In this document: piece by piece, positions 30,548-38,988 of the stretch
Numbering within the stretch: the first letter of the stretch is position 1
Layout: every line of letters starts with the position of its first letter
NCBI RefSeq assembly: GCF_030814995.1
Contig: NZ_JAUSVX010000016.1
Coordinates: 62,001-126,000, forward strand
Reading direction: 5' to 3'
Origin: Labrys wisconsinensis
GTDB taxonomy: Bacteria > Pseudomonadota > Alphaproteobacteria > Rhizobiales > Labraceae
Length of the DNA: 64,000 nucleotides
Program-made: the position numbers and the translations under genes
The notes under the pieces: model-generated
Database searches by the model: none
Told to the model about the DNA's origin: nothing
The model's input: the letters and a program-made list of their open reading frames with translations, nothing else

Positions 30548-30580
30548 GCGCGCTCGCCGACAGCGCGGCGCGACTGCGTA
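30548..30580 (-). pseudogene. short remnant resembling the 3' end of a lysR gene
   Basis: 30 of 33 bases match 33474-33506. On the minus strand it encodes LRSRAALSASA, the same 11 residues found near the C-terminus of the LysR at 33445-34323. Only this fragment remains, so it is either a decayed lysR end or a chance duplication. Confidence 0.35.
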
Positions 30581-30607
30581 GACCACGACGGGACGGCGCG
30601 GTCTACG
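30577..30607. terminator. inverted repeat after the transporter operon
   Basis: 8-bp perfect arms (cgtagacc / ggtctacg) around a 15-nt GC-rich loop, 60 bp after the last permease stop. Possible mRNA 3' end. Confidence 0.4.
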
Positions 30608-30890
30608 TGCCTTGTCCAGTGCTGTCCCCATGCGCTCCCGCTGACGCCGGGATGCGTCACCTGCGCGCGGACTGGACGTATCATGCCGATCTTTTCGCCA
30701 AATCCGCCAACCCTCCCGCCTGATATTGATCAGTTTCGGGAAGTTCGTATCAGCTCTCCTGGAGCAAAGCGTGTTTGGGCGGAGTGGCCGTGGCTTGGGA
30801 GAGAACCATCGATGCTCCGCGACCTCGTGCAGGCGACCTGGGACAAAACGCCGGCATTCCAGCCTGGGACCCTCGATCCCGGCAAAGTGG

Positions 30891-31919
30891 ATGGACCAGA
30901 TGGTGGACGATTCAGTTTACGGAACGCGCAACAAGCGAGGCGACTGGAAGCCGAAGCAGCCCTATGAATACGCGCCGGTCTTCATCTGGCCGCCGCGCCC
31001 CGTCGAATTCTTGAGATGGCTGCTCTGGTGGCCGGGTTACTTCCTGCCGTGGAACATCCTCTACGCCTTCATCGTGCTCGGCATCTGGATCTGGCTGACG
31101 CCGGACATGCAGACCATGACGTCGCCGGCGCCGGGATGGATTGCCTTCATTCTCGTCCGCAATGCGACGCTGACGGCGCTCTGGTACGGCTCCTTCCACT
31201 TCGTCCTCTACATCAAGCGGACGCAAGGCCTGAGCTTCAAATATAACGGCAGGTGGCCTGGCGAAAAGAACGACGCGTTCTTGTTCCGCAGCCAGCTCGC
31301 CGACAACCTGTTCTGGACCTTCGTCTTCGGCATTCCGATCTGGACTGCATTCGAAGTCGCGACCCTGTTTCTTTACGCCAATGGATTGCTTCCCTATCTC
31401 GATCCGGCGGAGCATCCCATCCTCTTCATCGGGATCTGGGCGCTGATTCCGCTCTGGCGCGAGTTCCACTTCTACGTCATCCACCGCCTGATCCACTGGC
31501 CGCCGCTCTATCGGACGGTCCACAAGGTCCACCACAACAGCGTCAATCCCACGCCGTGGACCGGGCTCGCCATGCATCCGGTGGAGCAGATGCTCTACTT
31601 CTCCGGCGTGGTGCTCTACTGGGTCATTCCCGCACACCCCATCCATTCGGTCTACCATCTGGCGCACTGCATGCTGGCGTCGGCGCCAGGACATGTCGGC
31701 TTCGACAAGGTGGTGCTGGGCGAAGGCAACCTGATCGACATGCCCGGCTACGACCACTACCTGCATCACAAGTTCTTCGAGTGCAATTACTCGGACGGTG
31801 TCGTGCCTTACGACAAATGGTTCGGCACGTTCCACGACGGCGGCGAGGCCTCCGAAAAGCGCATGCTCGAGCGGTTCAAGCGAAAGGCGGCCAGGCTGAG
31901 CGCGCGCCAGGCTCGATGA
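30891..31919 (+). CDS. MocD-like membrane di-iron oxygenase (fatty acid hydroxylase/desaturase superfamily)
   Basis: About 342 residues from ATG 30891 (ATG 30900 is equally possible). Four or more membrane segments and the histidine boxes of the superfamily: HFYVIHRLIH, HKVHH and HYLHHKFFECN, which bind two irons. Similar proteins (MocD) are needed with ferredoxin MocE and a reductase for rhizopine (3-O-methyl-scyllo-inosamine) breakdown in rhizobia, where O-demethylation was proposed. Here a MocE-like ferredoxin gene follows after 74 bp. The reductase MocF is absent. Confidence 0.82.
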   Translation: MDQMVDDSVYGTRNKRGDWKPKQPYEYAPVFIWPPRPVEFLRWLLWWPGYFLPWNILYAFIVLGIWIWLTPDMQTMTSPAPGWIAFILVRNATLTALWYGSFHFVLYIKRTQGLSFKYNGRWPGEKNDAFLFRSQLADNLFWTFVFGIPIWTAFEVATLFLYANGLLPYLDPAEHPILFIGIWALIPLWREFHFYVIHRLIHWPPLYRTVHKVHHNSVNPTPWTGLAMHPVEQMLYFSGVVLYWVIPAHPIHSVYHLAHCMLASAPGHVGFDKVVLGEGNLIDMPGYDHYLHHKFFECNYSDGVVPYDKWFGTFHDGGEASEKRMLERFKRKAARLSARQAR

Positions 31920-31993
31920 CGACGACGTCGATCCGTTCAGCCCGGCGCCGATCCGCGCCGGAAGAAGCAGAGACTTCAAAGGAGGATTACGAT

Positions 31994-32305
31994 ATGGCCG
32001 AGTGGGTTGATGCCTGCGCCGTCGACGCCATCGAGACGGAAGGCGTCGTGCGCTTCGATCATGCCGGACGGACATTCGCGATCTATCGCAATCATGAGGA
32101 CCGGTTCTACTGCACGGACGGGCTGTGCACGCACGAGGCCGTGCATCTCGCGGACGGGCTGGTGATGGAGAACACCATCGAATGCCCCAAGCACCTGAGC
32201 ATTTACGATTTCACCACCGGCGCGGTAGAAACGCCGCCGGCCTGCGTGAACCTGGCCACATACCGCACGAGGGTCGACCGCGGGCGCGTCAGCATCGAGA
32301 TCTGA
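31994..32305 (+). CDS. MocE-like Rieske [2Fe-2S] ferredoxin
   Basis: 103 residues, ATG preceded by an ideal AAAGGAGG. Rieske ligands are Cys45-Thr-His47 and Cys64-Pro-Lys-His67, with the usual spacing. It resembles MocE and small dioxygenase ferredoxins and should feed electrons to the oxygenase encoded upstream. The electron donor reductase is not in the window. Confidence 0.9.
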   Translation: MAEWVDACAVDAIETEGVVRFDHAGRTFAIYRNHEDRFYCTDGLCTHEAVHLADGLVMENTIECPKHLSIYDFTTGAVETPPACVNLATYRTRVDRGRVSIEI

Positions 32306-32356
32306 CCGACAGCCGCAGGCGTATCGATGCGCGGGAGCTGCCAGACGGGTATCGGC

Positions 32357-33307
32357 ATGTCGATCATTCTGCCCGAATACGAGTTCGTCGATCGCACGAC
32401 GCAATCGATCCGCTACCTCGCGCACGGATGGCCGACCGAGGCTTGCCGATGGCATTCGCATCCCGAATATGAGCTGCACCTGATCATCGCGACGCGCGGA
32501 CAGGCTTTCGTCGGAGACTATGTCGGCGCGTTCGAGCCGGGCGACCTGTTCCTGACCGGCCCGAACGTCCCGCACAATTGGGTGACGGACGAGGTCGCCC
32601 ATCCCGTGCCGGTGGAGGTGCGGGACATGCTCGTGCAGTTCAGCGCGGAAAGCATCGAGCACCTGACGGCGGCATTTCCCGAATTCGGCGAAATGGCCGC
32701 GATGTGGGAGCTGGCCCGTTCCGGCATCCGGTTCGAGGGCTTCGACCCGACCTTCGCCATGGGCCATTTCCAGCGCATTCGCGACACGCGCGGCGCCGAA
32801 CGCATCGCGGCCTTCCTGCGCTTCCTGGTGCGGATCAACGAGCATGCGGAGAAGCGCGGCCTCTCCGTGGTGAAGCTGACCCATGCCGACGCCAATTTCC
32901 GGCAGGCCCGCATTGCCAGGATCGTCGACCACATCGCCCACAACCACGCGCAGAAGATCTCGATCGAGAAGGCGGCCGACATGGCCGGAATGAGCAGCAC
33001 CGCCTTCTCGCGCAGCTTTCACAGCATCACCGGAAACACCTTCGTCGAATTCGTCAACCGCGTCCGCATCGGGCAGGCCTGCTCCCTGCTCTATGCGACG
33101 GAAAAGCCGGTCTCGACGATCTGCTTCGATGTCGGATTTCAGACCTTGGCGAATTTCAACCGCCAATTCCTGCGACTGAAGAAATCGACGCCGAGCGCAT
33201 ACCGGCGGAACGCACGCGCAGGCCTTCTTTCCGAGGAGAGCCTGCGTGTGCAAAACCCCTCTCCCATTCGGGAGAGGGGCAGGGGTGAGGGTCTAAACGC
33301 TCCCTAG
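32357..33307 (+). CDS. AraC-family transcriptional regulator, 3' end extended by a repeat
   Basis: 316 residues from MSIILPEYEFVDRTTQSI. N-terminal cupin (HSHPEYELHLIIATRGQAFVGDY...GDLFLTGPNVPHNW) and C-terminal double helix-turn-helix (IVDHIAHNHAQKISIEKAADMAGMSSTAFSRSF; VSTICFDVGFQTLANFNRQFLRLKKSTPSAYRR). The natural protein should end soon after YRRNARAG; the last residues NPSPIRERGRGEGLNAP are encoded by a dispersed palindromic repeat (33254-33295). Probably regulates the mocDE-like genes just upstream. Confidence 0.88.
   Translation: MSIILPEYEFVDRTTQSIRYLAHGWPTEACRWHSHPEYELHLIIATRGQAFVGDYVGAFEPGDLFLTGPNVPHNWVTDEVAHPVPVEVRDMLVQFSAESIEHLTAAFPEFGEMAAMWELARSGIRFEGFDPTFAMGHFQRIRDTRGAERIAAFLRFLVRINEHAEKRGLSVVKLTHADANFRQARIARIVDHIAHNHAQKISIEKAADMAGMSSTAFSRSFHSITGNTFVEFVNRVRIGQACSLLYATEKPVSTICFDVGFQTLANFNRQFLRLKKSTPSAYRRNARAGLLSEESLRVQNPSPIRERGRGEGLNAP
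33254..33295 (+). repeat. 42-bp palindromic repeat, copy A (within the AraC 3' end)
   Basis: Hairpin cccctctccc-attc-gggagagggg plus a flank caggggtgaggg. 40 of 42 bases match copy B in inverted orientation. It supplies the last codons of the AraC gene. Confidence 0.8.
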
Positions 33308-33363
33308 CGAGATGCAGACCCAAGCAATGGCATACAAAACTCTCCGCCTTTTCCGACAAGGTC

Positions 33364-33405
33364 TAGTCCCTCACCCCTGCCCCTCTCCCAAATGGGAGAG
33401 GGGTT
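33364..33405 (-). repeat. 42-bp palindromic repeat, copy B (inverted)
   Basis: Reverse complement of copy A with two mismatches (loop and flank), 68 bp away. Hairpin cccctctccc-aaat-gggagagggg. It lies 40 bp from the stop of the converging lysR gene, so the pair separates two convergent genes and may act as a bidirectional terminator. Confidence 0.8.
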
Positions 33406-33444
33406 CCTCGTTCTACTTCGATTCAATTCTTGACCGACACGTCC

Positions 33445-34323
33445 TTACCGAAGCAGATGCTCCACCAGCAGCCGCGCGCTCGCCGACAGCGCCGCGCGGC
33501 TGCGCAGGCAGAGGCGGAGGTCGCGCAAGGCCCAGGGGTCGGTGAGCGGCAGAACCGCGATGGCCATGGTCCGGGCGGCGCGGCGCGCCGTGGTCTCCGG
33601 CACGATGCCGATGCCGACGCCGGCCTCGACCATGCGGCAGACCGCGTCGAAGCTGCGCAGTTGCACCCGGAGCCTCAGGCGCCCGCCCTGGCGCGCGGCT
33701 CGGCCGGCGAGGAAGCGCTGCAGGGCGCTCGCCCGGTCGAGCCCGACGAAATCGAGCTCCATGATCTCGGCGAAGGCGACGGCGCCGCGCCCGGCCAGGG
33801 CGTGATCCGGCGGCGCCACCAGCACGAAGCGGTCCTCGCGGAACGGGCAGGTCTCCAGCGCCCCGGTCTCGACCGTGCCGGCGACGATGCCGATATCGGC
33901 GACGCCCTCGGCCACCAGGCCGACGATCTCGTCGCTGACGCGCTCCTGCAGGTCGATGGTGACGCCGGGCGCCGCGGCGAGGAACCGGCCGAGCACCTCG
34001 GGCAGGAACTCGGTCAGGGCGTTGGTGTTGGCGAGGAGCCGGACATGGCCGCCGGCGCCGCCGGCGAAGACGCCCATCTCCTCGTGCATCCGCTCCGCCC
34101 GGCCGATGAGGTCACGGGCATGGGCGAGCAGGGCCTGGCCGGCCGGGGTCAGCGCCACGCCCTGGCGGCTGCGGTCGAACAGGCGCGTGCCGAGCACCGC
34201 CTCCATGCCGCGCACCCGGGCGCTGGCGGCAGCCAGCGCCAGATGGGCGCGCTCGGCGCCCGCCGTGATGCTGCCGGCCTCGGCGACATGGCGGAACAGG
34301 CTGAGATCGGTGAGATCGAGCAT
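33445..34323 (-). CDS. LysR-family transcriptional regulator
   Basis: 292 residues from MLDLTDLSLFRHVAEAGSITAGAERAHLALAAASARV; an upstream in-frame start exists but this one fits the family. DNA-binding winged helix in the first 60 residues, substrate-binding domain 90-290. Divergent from the SLC13 permease gene over 101 bp, so it most likely controls that transporter. Confidence 0.9.
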   Translation of the reverse strand: MLDLTDLSLFRHVAEAGSITAGAERAHLALAAASARVRGMEAVLGTRLFDRSRQGVALTPAGQALLAHARDLIGRAERMHEEMGVFAGGAGGHVRLLANTNALTEFLPEVLGRFLAAAPGVTIDLQERVSDEIVGLVAEGVADIGIVAGTVETGALETCPFREDRFVLVAPPDHALAGRGAVAFAEIMELDFVGLDRASALQRFLAGRAARQGGRLRLRVQLRSFDAVCRMVEAGVGIGIVPETTARRAARTMAIAVLPLTDPWALRDLRLCLRSRAALSASARLLVEHLLR

Positions 34324-34424
34324 GGCTCCCTTCGCGAACGGCGAAGGAAGCCTATCGTAATGACGCATTTTCTACCAGATCCGGCGCCGTATCCTTCGCT
34401 TTTCGCAGAGCCGGGAGACGAGAG

Positions 34425-35741
34425 TTGGACCTGCCGACCACAACCGCCGCCCTCGCCCTGCCCGCCGTGCTGACGATCGTGACGGTCGGCCTCTGGGCCA
34501 CGGCCCGCCTGCCGGAATATCTCACGGCGCTGCTGTTCTTCGCCGCGGCCATGATCCTGCGCGTCGCCCCGGCCGAGACGGTGTTCTCCGGCTTCGGCTC
34601 CTCCGCCTTCTGGCTGATCCTCAGCGGCTTCGTCCTCGGCGCGGCGATCCGCAAGGTCGGCCTCGCCGACCGCATCGCCCGCCTGCTGGCGGCCCATCTC
34701 CTCGGCTCCTGGCCGCGCCTGGTCGGCGGGGTGGTGCTGGCGACCTATGCGCTGGCCTTCGTCATGCCCTCCAACATGGGCCGCATCGCCCTCTTGATGC
34801 CGATCGTCATGGCGCTGGCCGAGCGGGCCGGGCTCGCCGAGGGCAGCCCGGGGCGCATCGGCCTGGCGCTGGCCGTCGGCTTCGGCACGTTCCAGCTCTC
34901 CGCCAGCATCCTGCCGGCCAACGTGCCGAACATGGTGATGGCCGGCGCGGCGGAGGGCGCCTACGGCCTGCGCCTGGCCTACCTGCCCTATCTCCTTCTG
35001 CACGCGCCGGTGCTGAGCCTGGGCAAGGGCGCGGCGCTCGTGGCCGCGATCGTCGCGCTGTTTCCGGCCAAGCCGGCAGGGACCGTCGCCGCCGAGCCGC
35101 CGGCGCCGGCCTTCGGCCCGGCGGAGCGGCGCCTGTCGCTGATCCTCGCGGCCACGCTGGCGCTGTGGATGACCGACGCGCTGCACGGCGTCTCGCCGGC
35201 CTGGGTCGGCCTCGCCGCGGCCTGCCTGTGCCTCCTGCCGCGGATCGGCTTCCTCAGCGGCGAAGACTTCGCGGCGGGGGTGAACGTGCGCACCTGCCTC
35301 TACATCGCCGGCATTCTCGGCCTCGCCGCTGTGGTGGCGCAGACCGGCCTCGGGGCGGCGATCGGGCGCGGCGTTCTGGCTCTGCTGCCGCTCGACCCGG
35401 CCCGGCCGGCGCTCGGCTTCGCCTCGCTCGCGGCGCTGACGGCGGCGTTGAACTTCCTGGTCACCGCCAACGGCGTGCCGGCGCTGTTCACGCCGCTGGC
35501 CCACCTGCTCGCCGACGGCACCGGCCTGCCGCTCGCCACCGTGCTGATGGTGCAGGTGATCGGCTATGCCACGCCGATCCTGCCCTATCAGGCCTCGCCC
35601 ATCGTGGTGGCGATGGGCATGGAGAAGGTGCTGGCGCGGGACGGGGCCAGGCTCTGCCTCGTCCTCGCGCTCTTCAGCTATGCGGTGCTGCTGCCGCTCG
35701 ACTATGGCTGGTTCCGGCTGCTCGGCTGGATCGGGCCGTAA
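34425..35741 (+). CDS. SLC13/DASS-family anion permease
   Basis: 438 residues starting at a TTG preceded by GGGAGACG. About 11 membrane segments. The repeat motifs of the DASS/citT group are visible as LALAVGFGTFQLSASILPANVPNMVM and LNFLVTANGVPALFTPLAHLL, the substrate and sodium sites. Likely imports a dicarboxylate, sulfate or similar anion, under the divergent LysR. Confidence 0.82.
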   Translation: MDLPTTTAALALPAVLTIVTVGLWATARLPEYLTALLFFAAAMILRVAPAETVFSGFGSSAFWLILSGFVLGAAIRKVGLADRIARLLAAHLLGSWPRLVGGVVLATYALAFVMPSNMGRIALLMPIVMALAERAGLAEGSPGRIGLALAVGFGTFQLSASILPANVPNMVMAGAAEGAYGLRLAYLPYLLLHAPVLSLGKGAALVAAIVALFPAKPAGTVAAEPPAPAFGPAERRLSLILAATLALWMTDALHGVSPAWVGLAAACLCLLPRIGFLSGEDFAAGVNVRTCLYIAGILGLAAVVAQTGLGAAIGRGVLALLPLDPARPALGFASLAALTAALNFLVTANGVPALFTPLAHLLADGTGLPLATVLMVQVIGYATPILPYQASPIVVAMGMEKVLARDGARLCLVLALFSYAVLLPLDYGWFRLLGWIGP

Positions 35742-35753
35742 GCCGGCGCGACA

Positions 35754-36812
35754 TCAGGCCCGCAGCGCCTCGGCGATCTGCACCGCGTTCAGCGCCGCGC
35801 CCTTGAGGAGCTGGTCGCCGACCACGAACAGGGCCAGCGTCCGGCCCGAGGGATCGCCGATATCGGTGCGGATGCGGCCGACCAGCACCTCGTCCCGCCC
35901 GGAGGCCTCGGAAGGCATGGGGAAGTGGTTGGCCGACCGGTCATCGACCAGGCGCAGGCCCGGCGCGGCCGCCAGGCGCTCGCGCGCCTCCTCCGGCGTC
36001 ACCACCGCATCGAATTCGATGTTGATCGCCATGGCGTGGGCCCGCAGCACCGGCACGCGCACGCAGGTGATGCCGATCGGCAGGCCGGGCGCATCGAGGA
36101 TGCGGCGGGTCTCGGCCACCACCTTCAGCTCCTCGCCGTTATAGCCGCTCGCCGGGTCGATATCGGCATTGTGGCTGAACAGGTTGAAGGCATAGGGGTG
36201 GGGCAGCACCGTCGGGGCATAGGGCTCGCCCCGGAGATAGGCCGCGGTCGAGGCGCGCAACTCCTCCATGGCGGCGGCGCCGGCGCCGGAGGCGGCCTGG
36301 TAGGTGGCGAGACTGAGCCGGCGGATGGGATGGGCGCGGTGCAGCGGGGCGAGCGCCACCGTGGCGATGGCGGCGACGCAGTTGGGGTTGGCGAGGATGC
36401 CGCGATGCTGCGCCAGCGCCGCGCCGTTGACCTCGGGCACGACCAGCGGCACCGCCGGATCCATGCGGAAGGCCGAGGAATTGTCGACGACGACGGCGCC
36501 CGCCGCCACGGCGATCGGGGCATAGCGCTTGGAAATGCCGCTGCCGGCCGAGAACAGGGCGAGGTCGACGCCGGCGAAGCTCGCCTCGGTCAGCTCCTCG
36601 ATGACGATGTCGCGGCCGCGGAACGGCAGCGTCCTGCCGGCCGAGCGGGCCGAGGCGAGGAGGCGCAGGGCGCCGAGGGGAAAGCCGCGCGCTTCCAGGC
36701 ACTTCAAGAGCTCGACGCCGACGGCGCCGGTGGCCCCGACGATGGCGACGACGGGCGAAGCGGCGCCGGCCGGGCGCGATGCGGCTAGGGACGGATTGGA
36801 AAGGTCGAGCAT
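35754..36812 (-). CDS. asd: aspartate-semialdehyde dehydrogenase
   Basis: 352 residues from MLDLSNPSLAAS; the frame stays open upstream but lacks family similarity. NADP-binding VAIVGATGAVGVELL at about 20-34, phosphate-binding DNSSAFRMDPAVPLVVPEVN, catalytic Cys in ANPNCVAAIA, YQAASGAGAAAMEEL, and the C-terminal active site RVPVLRAHAMAINIEF with the histidine. It reduces aspartyl phosphate in lysine, threonine, methionine and cell-wall synthesis. The N-terminus carries about 15 extra residues compared with most homologues. Convergent with the permease (12-bp gap). Confidence 0.93.
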   Translation of the reverse strand: MLDLSNPSLAASRPAGAASPVVAIVGATGAVGVELLKCLEARGFPLGALRLLASARSAGRTLPFRGRDIVIEELTEASFAGVDLALFSAGSGISKRYAPIAVAAGAVVVDNSSAFRMDPAVPLVVPEVNGAALAQHRGILANPNCVAAIATVALAPLHRAHPIRRLSLATYQAASGAGAAAMEELRASTAAYLRGEPYAPTVLPHPYAFNLFSHNADIDPASGYNGEELKVVAETRRILDAPGLPIGITCVRVPVLRAHAMAINIEFDAVVTPEEARERLAAAPGLRLVDDRSANHFPMPSEASGRDEVLVGRIRTDIGDPSGRTLALFVVGDQLLKGAALNAVQIAEALRA

Positions 36813-37072
36813 GACGTCTCTCTTGGGGTGATGCAGGGAGAGACGAGGTGCGGTCTTCAAGAGCGGGCCCCGTCCATCTCTGGCGGGGCTGTCCGGTGGC
36901 TCTAGGTGGCCGCGACCGGCCACGCACCAGTGGACACCCCCGCGCAAGCGGTGGTTTTCACGGTGCGTTTCGTGGTGTGGCGGGCGACCATGGCCAAGCC
37001 CTTAGCACAGCGGCCACAGCGCGCCAAGCGGTCGAGCGCAGCTTCATCCACAGGAGCGGCCCGACGTGCGCG
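36813..37072. other. 260-bp intergenic region upstream of asd
   Basis: Contains the asd promoter and leader on the minus strand and the stop-proximal side of the GntR gene. I see no riboswitch consensus, no clear terminator and no coding frame. Confidence 0.4.
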
Positions 37073-37801
37073 TCAGGCCGTCTCGCCGAACACGCCGAGC
37101 ATGTCGAAGGCGACCGGCCGCCGGCGGTCGAGGGCGAGGCCGTCCTGCAATTCCTCGATATGGTGCCGCATGAGGGCGACCGCGGCCTCGACCTCCCGCT
37201 CCCCGCAATGACGGATCAGCGTCTCGTGATGCTCGTGCCAGCAGGCGAGCCCGGTCAGGTTCTCGAACAGGTTGATGATCAGGCTCGTCCGCGCCACCAG
37301 GAGACGGACCTGCTCGGCGAGGATGCGGTTGCCCGAGAGGTCCGCCATCAGCATGTGGAAGCCGCCGGAGAGGTGGATGGCCTCGCGCACCCGGCCCTGC
37401 GCCCGCAGGGCCCGCTCCTGGAGGAGGTTCTGCGACAGCGCCTCGATCGCCGCCGCGTCGCCGGCGCGCGCCACCGCCTCCGTCGTGCCGGCCTCGATGG
37501 CGATCCGCGCGGCGAAGATCTCGCGCGCCTCCGCCGCATCGGGAGCCGCGACATAGGCGCCCCGGTTGGCGAAGGTCACCACCAGCTTCTCCCAGGCGAG
37601 CCGCTGCAGGGCAGCGCTGACGGCCCGCCGCGGCAAGCCGAACGCCTCCATCAGGGCGAGCTCGCTGAGCTTGGTGCCGGGCAGCAGGCGCTGGTCGACG
37701 ATCGCCGAGAACAGGTGCCGATAGGCGTCGTCCGCCGTCTTCGCCTTCGGCCGGTTCCTGGCGTTCATGACGCCGACGAGGCGCCCCTTCTGCTGCTTCA
37801 T
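37073..37801 (-). CDS. GntR-family regulator, FadR/FCD subfamily
   Basis: 242 residues from MKQQKGRLVG (ATG 37768 is another option). Winged helix DDAYRHLFSAIVDQRLLPGTKLSELALMEAFGLPRRAVSAALQRLAWEKLVV, then an all-helical FCD domain with the metal-binding His set (HLSGGFHMLM, HEHHETLIRH, MRHHIEELQ). Divergent from the cyclic-amidase operon, with a 14-bp palindrome in between, so it is the probable repressor. FCD regulators respond to organic acids, which fits a product of the pathway as inducer. Confidence 0.88.
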   Translation of the reverse strand: MKQQKGRLVGVMNARNRPKAKTADDAYRHLFSAIVDQRLLPGTKLSELALMEAFGLPRRAVSAALQRLAWEKLVVTFANRGAYVAAPDAAEAREIFAARIAIEAGTTEAVARAGDAAAIEALSQNLLQERALRAQGRVREAIHLSGGFHMLMADLSGNRILAEQVRLLVARTSLIINLFENLTGLACWHEHHETLIRHCGEREVEAAVALMRHHIEELQDGLALDRRRPVAFDMLGVFGETA

Positions 37802-37831
37802 GGGCTCACTGTGCCGTAAATTCGCGCTCAA

Positions 37832-37845
37832 GATTGCGCGCAATC
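37832..37845. promoter_or_regulatory. 14-bp perfect palindrome, probable operator of the GntR regulator
   Basis: gattgcg|cgcaatc with no mismatch, in the 152-bp region between the regulator and the operon. Related sequence (aagcgcgcaattg, 37871-37883) recurs downstream. It lies about 30 bp upstream of the regulator ATG and 110 bp upstream of the binding-protein ATG. Confidence 0.55.
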
Positions 37846-37953
37846 ATGCGCAAGCTCTTGTTCCATATCAAGCGCGCAATTGGCACGCCGGTTGCAACGA
37901 CGATGCTATCGGCGATCGCCCTTCCCGGGCGAGCCAACGCAAGGACCGCCGCC

Positions 37954-38988
37954 ATGCCGCTGCCTTCGACGAGCCGCCGGACCTTCCTGCAGGCGGCGCT
38001 CGCTTCGCCCTTCGTCCTCGGCGCCGGGCTCGCCCGGGCGGCCGGGCCCCTCAAGGTCTCGCTCGCCGCGCCCTTCGACGGATCGAACGCGGCGTTCTTC
38101 CTGGCACAGAGCCGGGGCTGGTACCGGGATGCCGGGCTCGACTGCCAGTTCGACGCCTCGAACGGCTCGGGCGAGGCGGTCTCGCGCGTCGGCTCCGGCG
38201 TCTACGACCTCGGCATCGCCGACATCAACGTCATGCTCGAGTTCAACGTGAAGAACCCGGACTTCGCGGTCCGCGACGTCTACATGCTCTATTATCGCAG
38301 CCCGCTCTGCGTCGGCACGCTGGCGAAGACCGGCATCGCCAAGCCCGCCGATCTCGCCGGCCGCACCATCGGCGCGGCAGCCACCGACGGCGCCTACCGA
38401 CTGTTCCCGGCCTATGCCAAGGCGGCGGGCATCGACGGCTCGGCCGTCAAATGGCAGATGGTCGGCCTGCAGCTGCGCGAGGCGGTGCTGGCGCGCGGCG
38501 ACGTCGAGGCGATCCTCGGCTTCGATTCCACCATGTATTTCGGCCTGAAGAAGGCGGGTGTCGCCCCCGAGGACATCCGCTTCCTCTACTATCCCGACGC
38601 CGGCCTCGACCTCTACGGCAACGGCATCATCGTCTCCAGCAAGCTGCGCGGCCAAAGCCCCGAGGTGGTGCAGCGCTTCGTCGCCGTCACGGCGCGGGCC
38701 TGGCAGGCGTCGATCGCCGACCCGGCGGCGGCGATCGACGCCCTGCGGCAGCACAGCCCGCTGATCAATGCCCCCCAGGAGCTGGACAAGCTGCGGTGGC
38801 TGGTCGACCACCAGCTGGTGACGCCGGAATCCCGCGCCGGCGGCCTCGGCGGCGTCGATCCGGCGCGGCTGGAGAAGGCGATCGCCACCGTGGTGGCGGC
38901 CTATGGCCTGCCGACGGCTCCCGGTGTCGGCGAGGTGTTCGACGCCACGTTCCTGCCCGGCGCCGACCTGCGCAAGGTGCCGGCATGA
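37954..38988 (+). CDS. NMT1/SsuA-type ABC substrate-binding protein
   Basis: 344 residues from MPLPSTSRRTFLQAALASPFVLGAGLARA, a twin-arginine signal; ATG follows AAGGACCGCCGCC. The mature domain (LKVSLAAPFDGSNAAFFLAQSRGWYRDAGLDCQFDASNGSGEAVSRVGSGVYDLGIADINVML) is the NMT1/THI5-like fold used for pyrimidine precursors, sulfonates and related small molecules. First gene of the operon; overlaps the amidase gene by 4 bp (ATGA). The matching ATPase and permease are genes 6 and 7 of the same operon. Confidence 0.9.
   Translation: MPLPSTSRRTFLQAALASPFVLGAGLARAAGPLKVSLAAPFDGSNAAFFLAQSRGWYRDAGLDCQFDASNGSGEAVSRVGSGVYDLGIADINVMLEFNVKNPDFAVRDVYMLYYRSPLCVGTLAKTGIAKPADLAGRTIGAAATDGAYRLFPAYAKAAGIDGSAVKWQMVGLQLREAVLARGDVEAILGFDSTMYFGLKKAGVAPEDIRFLYYPDAGLDLYGNGIIVSSKLRGQSPEVVQRFVAVTARAWQASIADPAAAIDALRQHSPLINAPQELDKLRWLVDHQLVTPESRAGGLGGVDPARLEKAIATVVAAYGLPTAPGVGEVFDATFLPGADLRKVPA

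Larger units (their letters stand above)
30516..30890. other. 375-bp intergenic region with a hairpin and a lysR-like remnant
   Basis: No gene. It contains an inverted repeat (30577-30607) and, overlapping its left arm, 33 bp nearly identical to the 3' end of the lysR gene at 33445. Nearer the oxygenase gene the sequence is less GC-rich (about 30680-30770), likely its promoter region. Confidence 0.55.

Noticed and set aside
36813-37072. Riboswitch in the asd leader
   Set aside because: I could not find lysine- or SAM-type conserved cores or a clear terminator/antiterminator pair.
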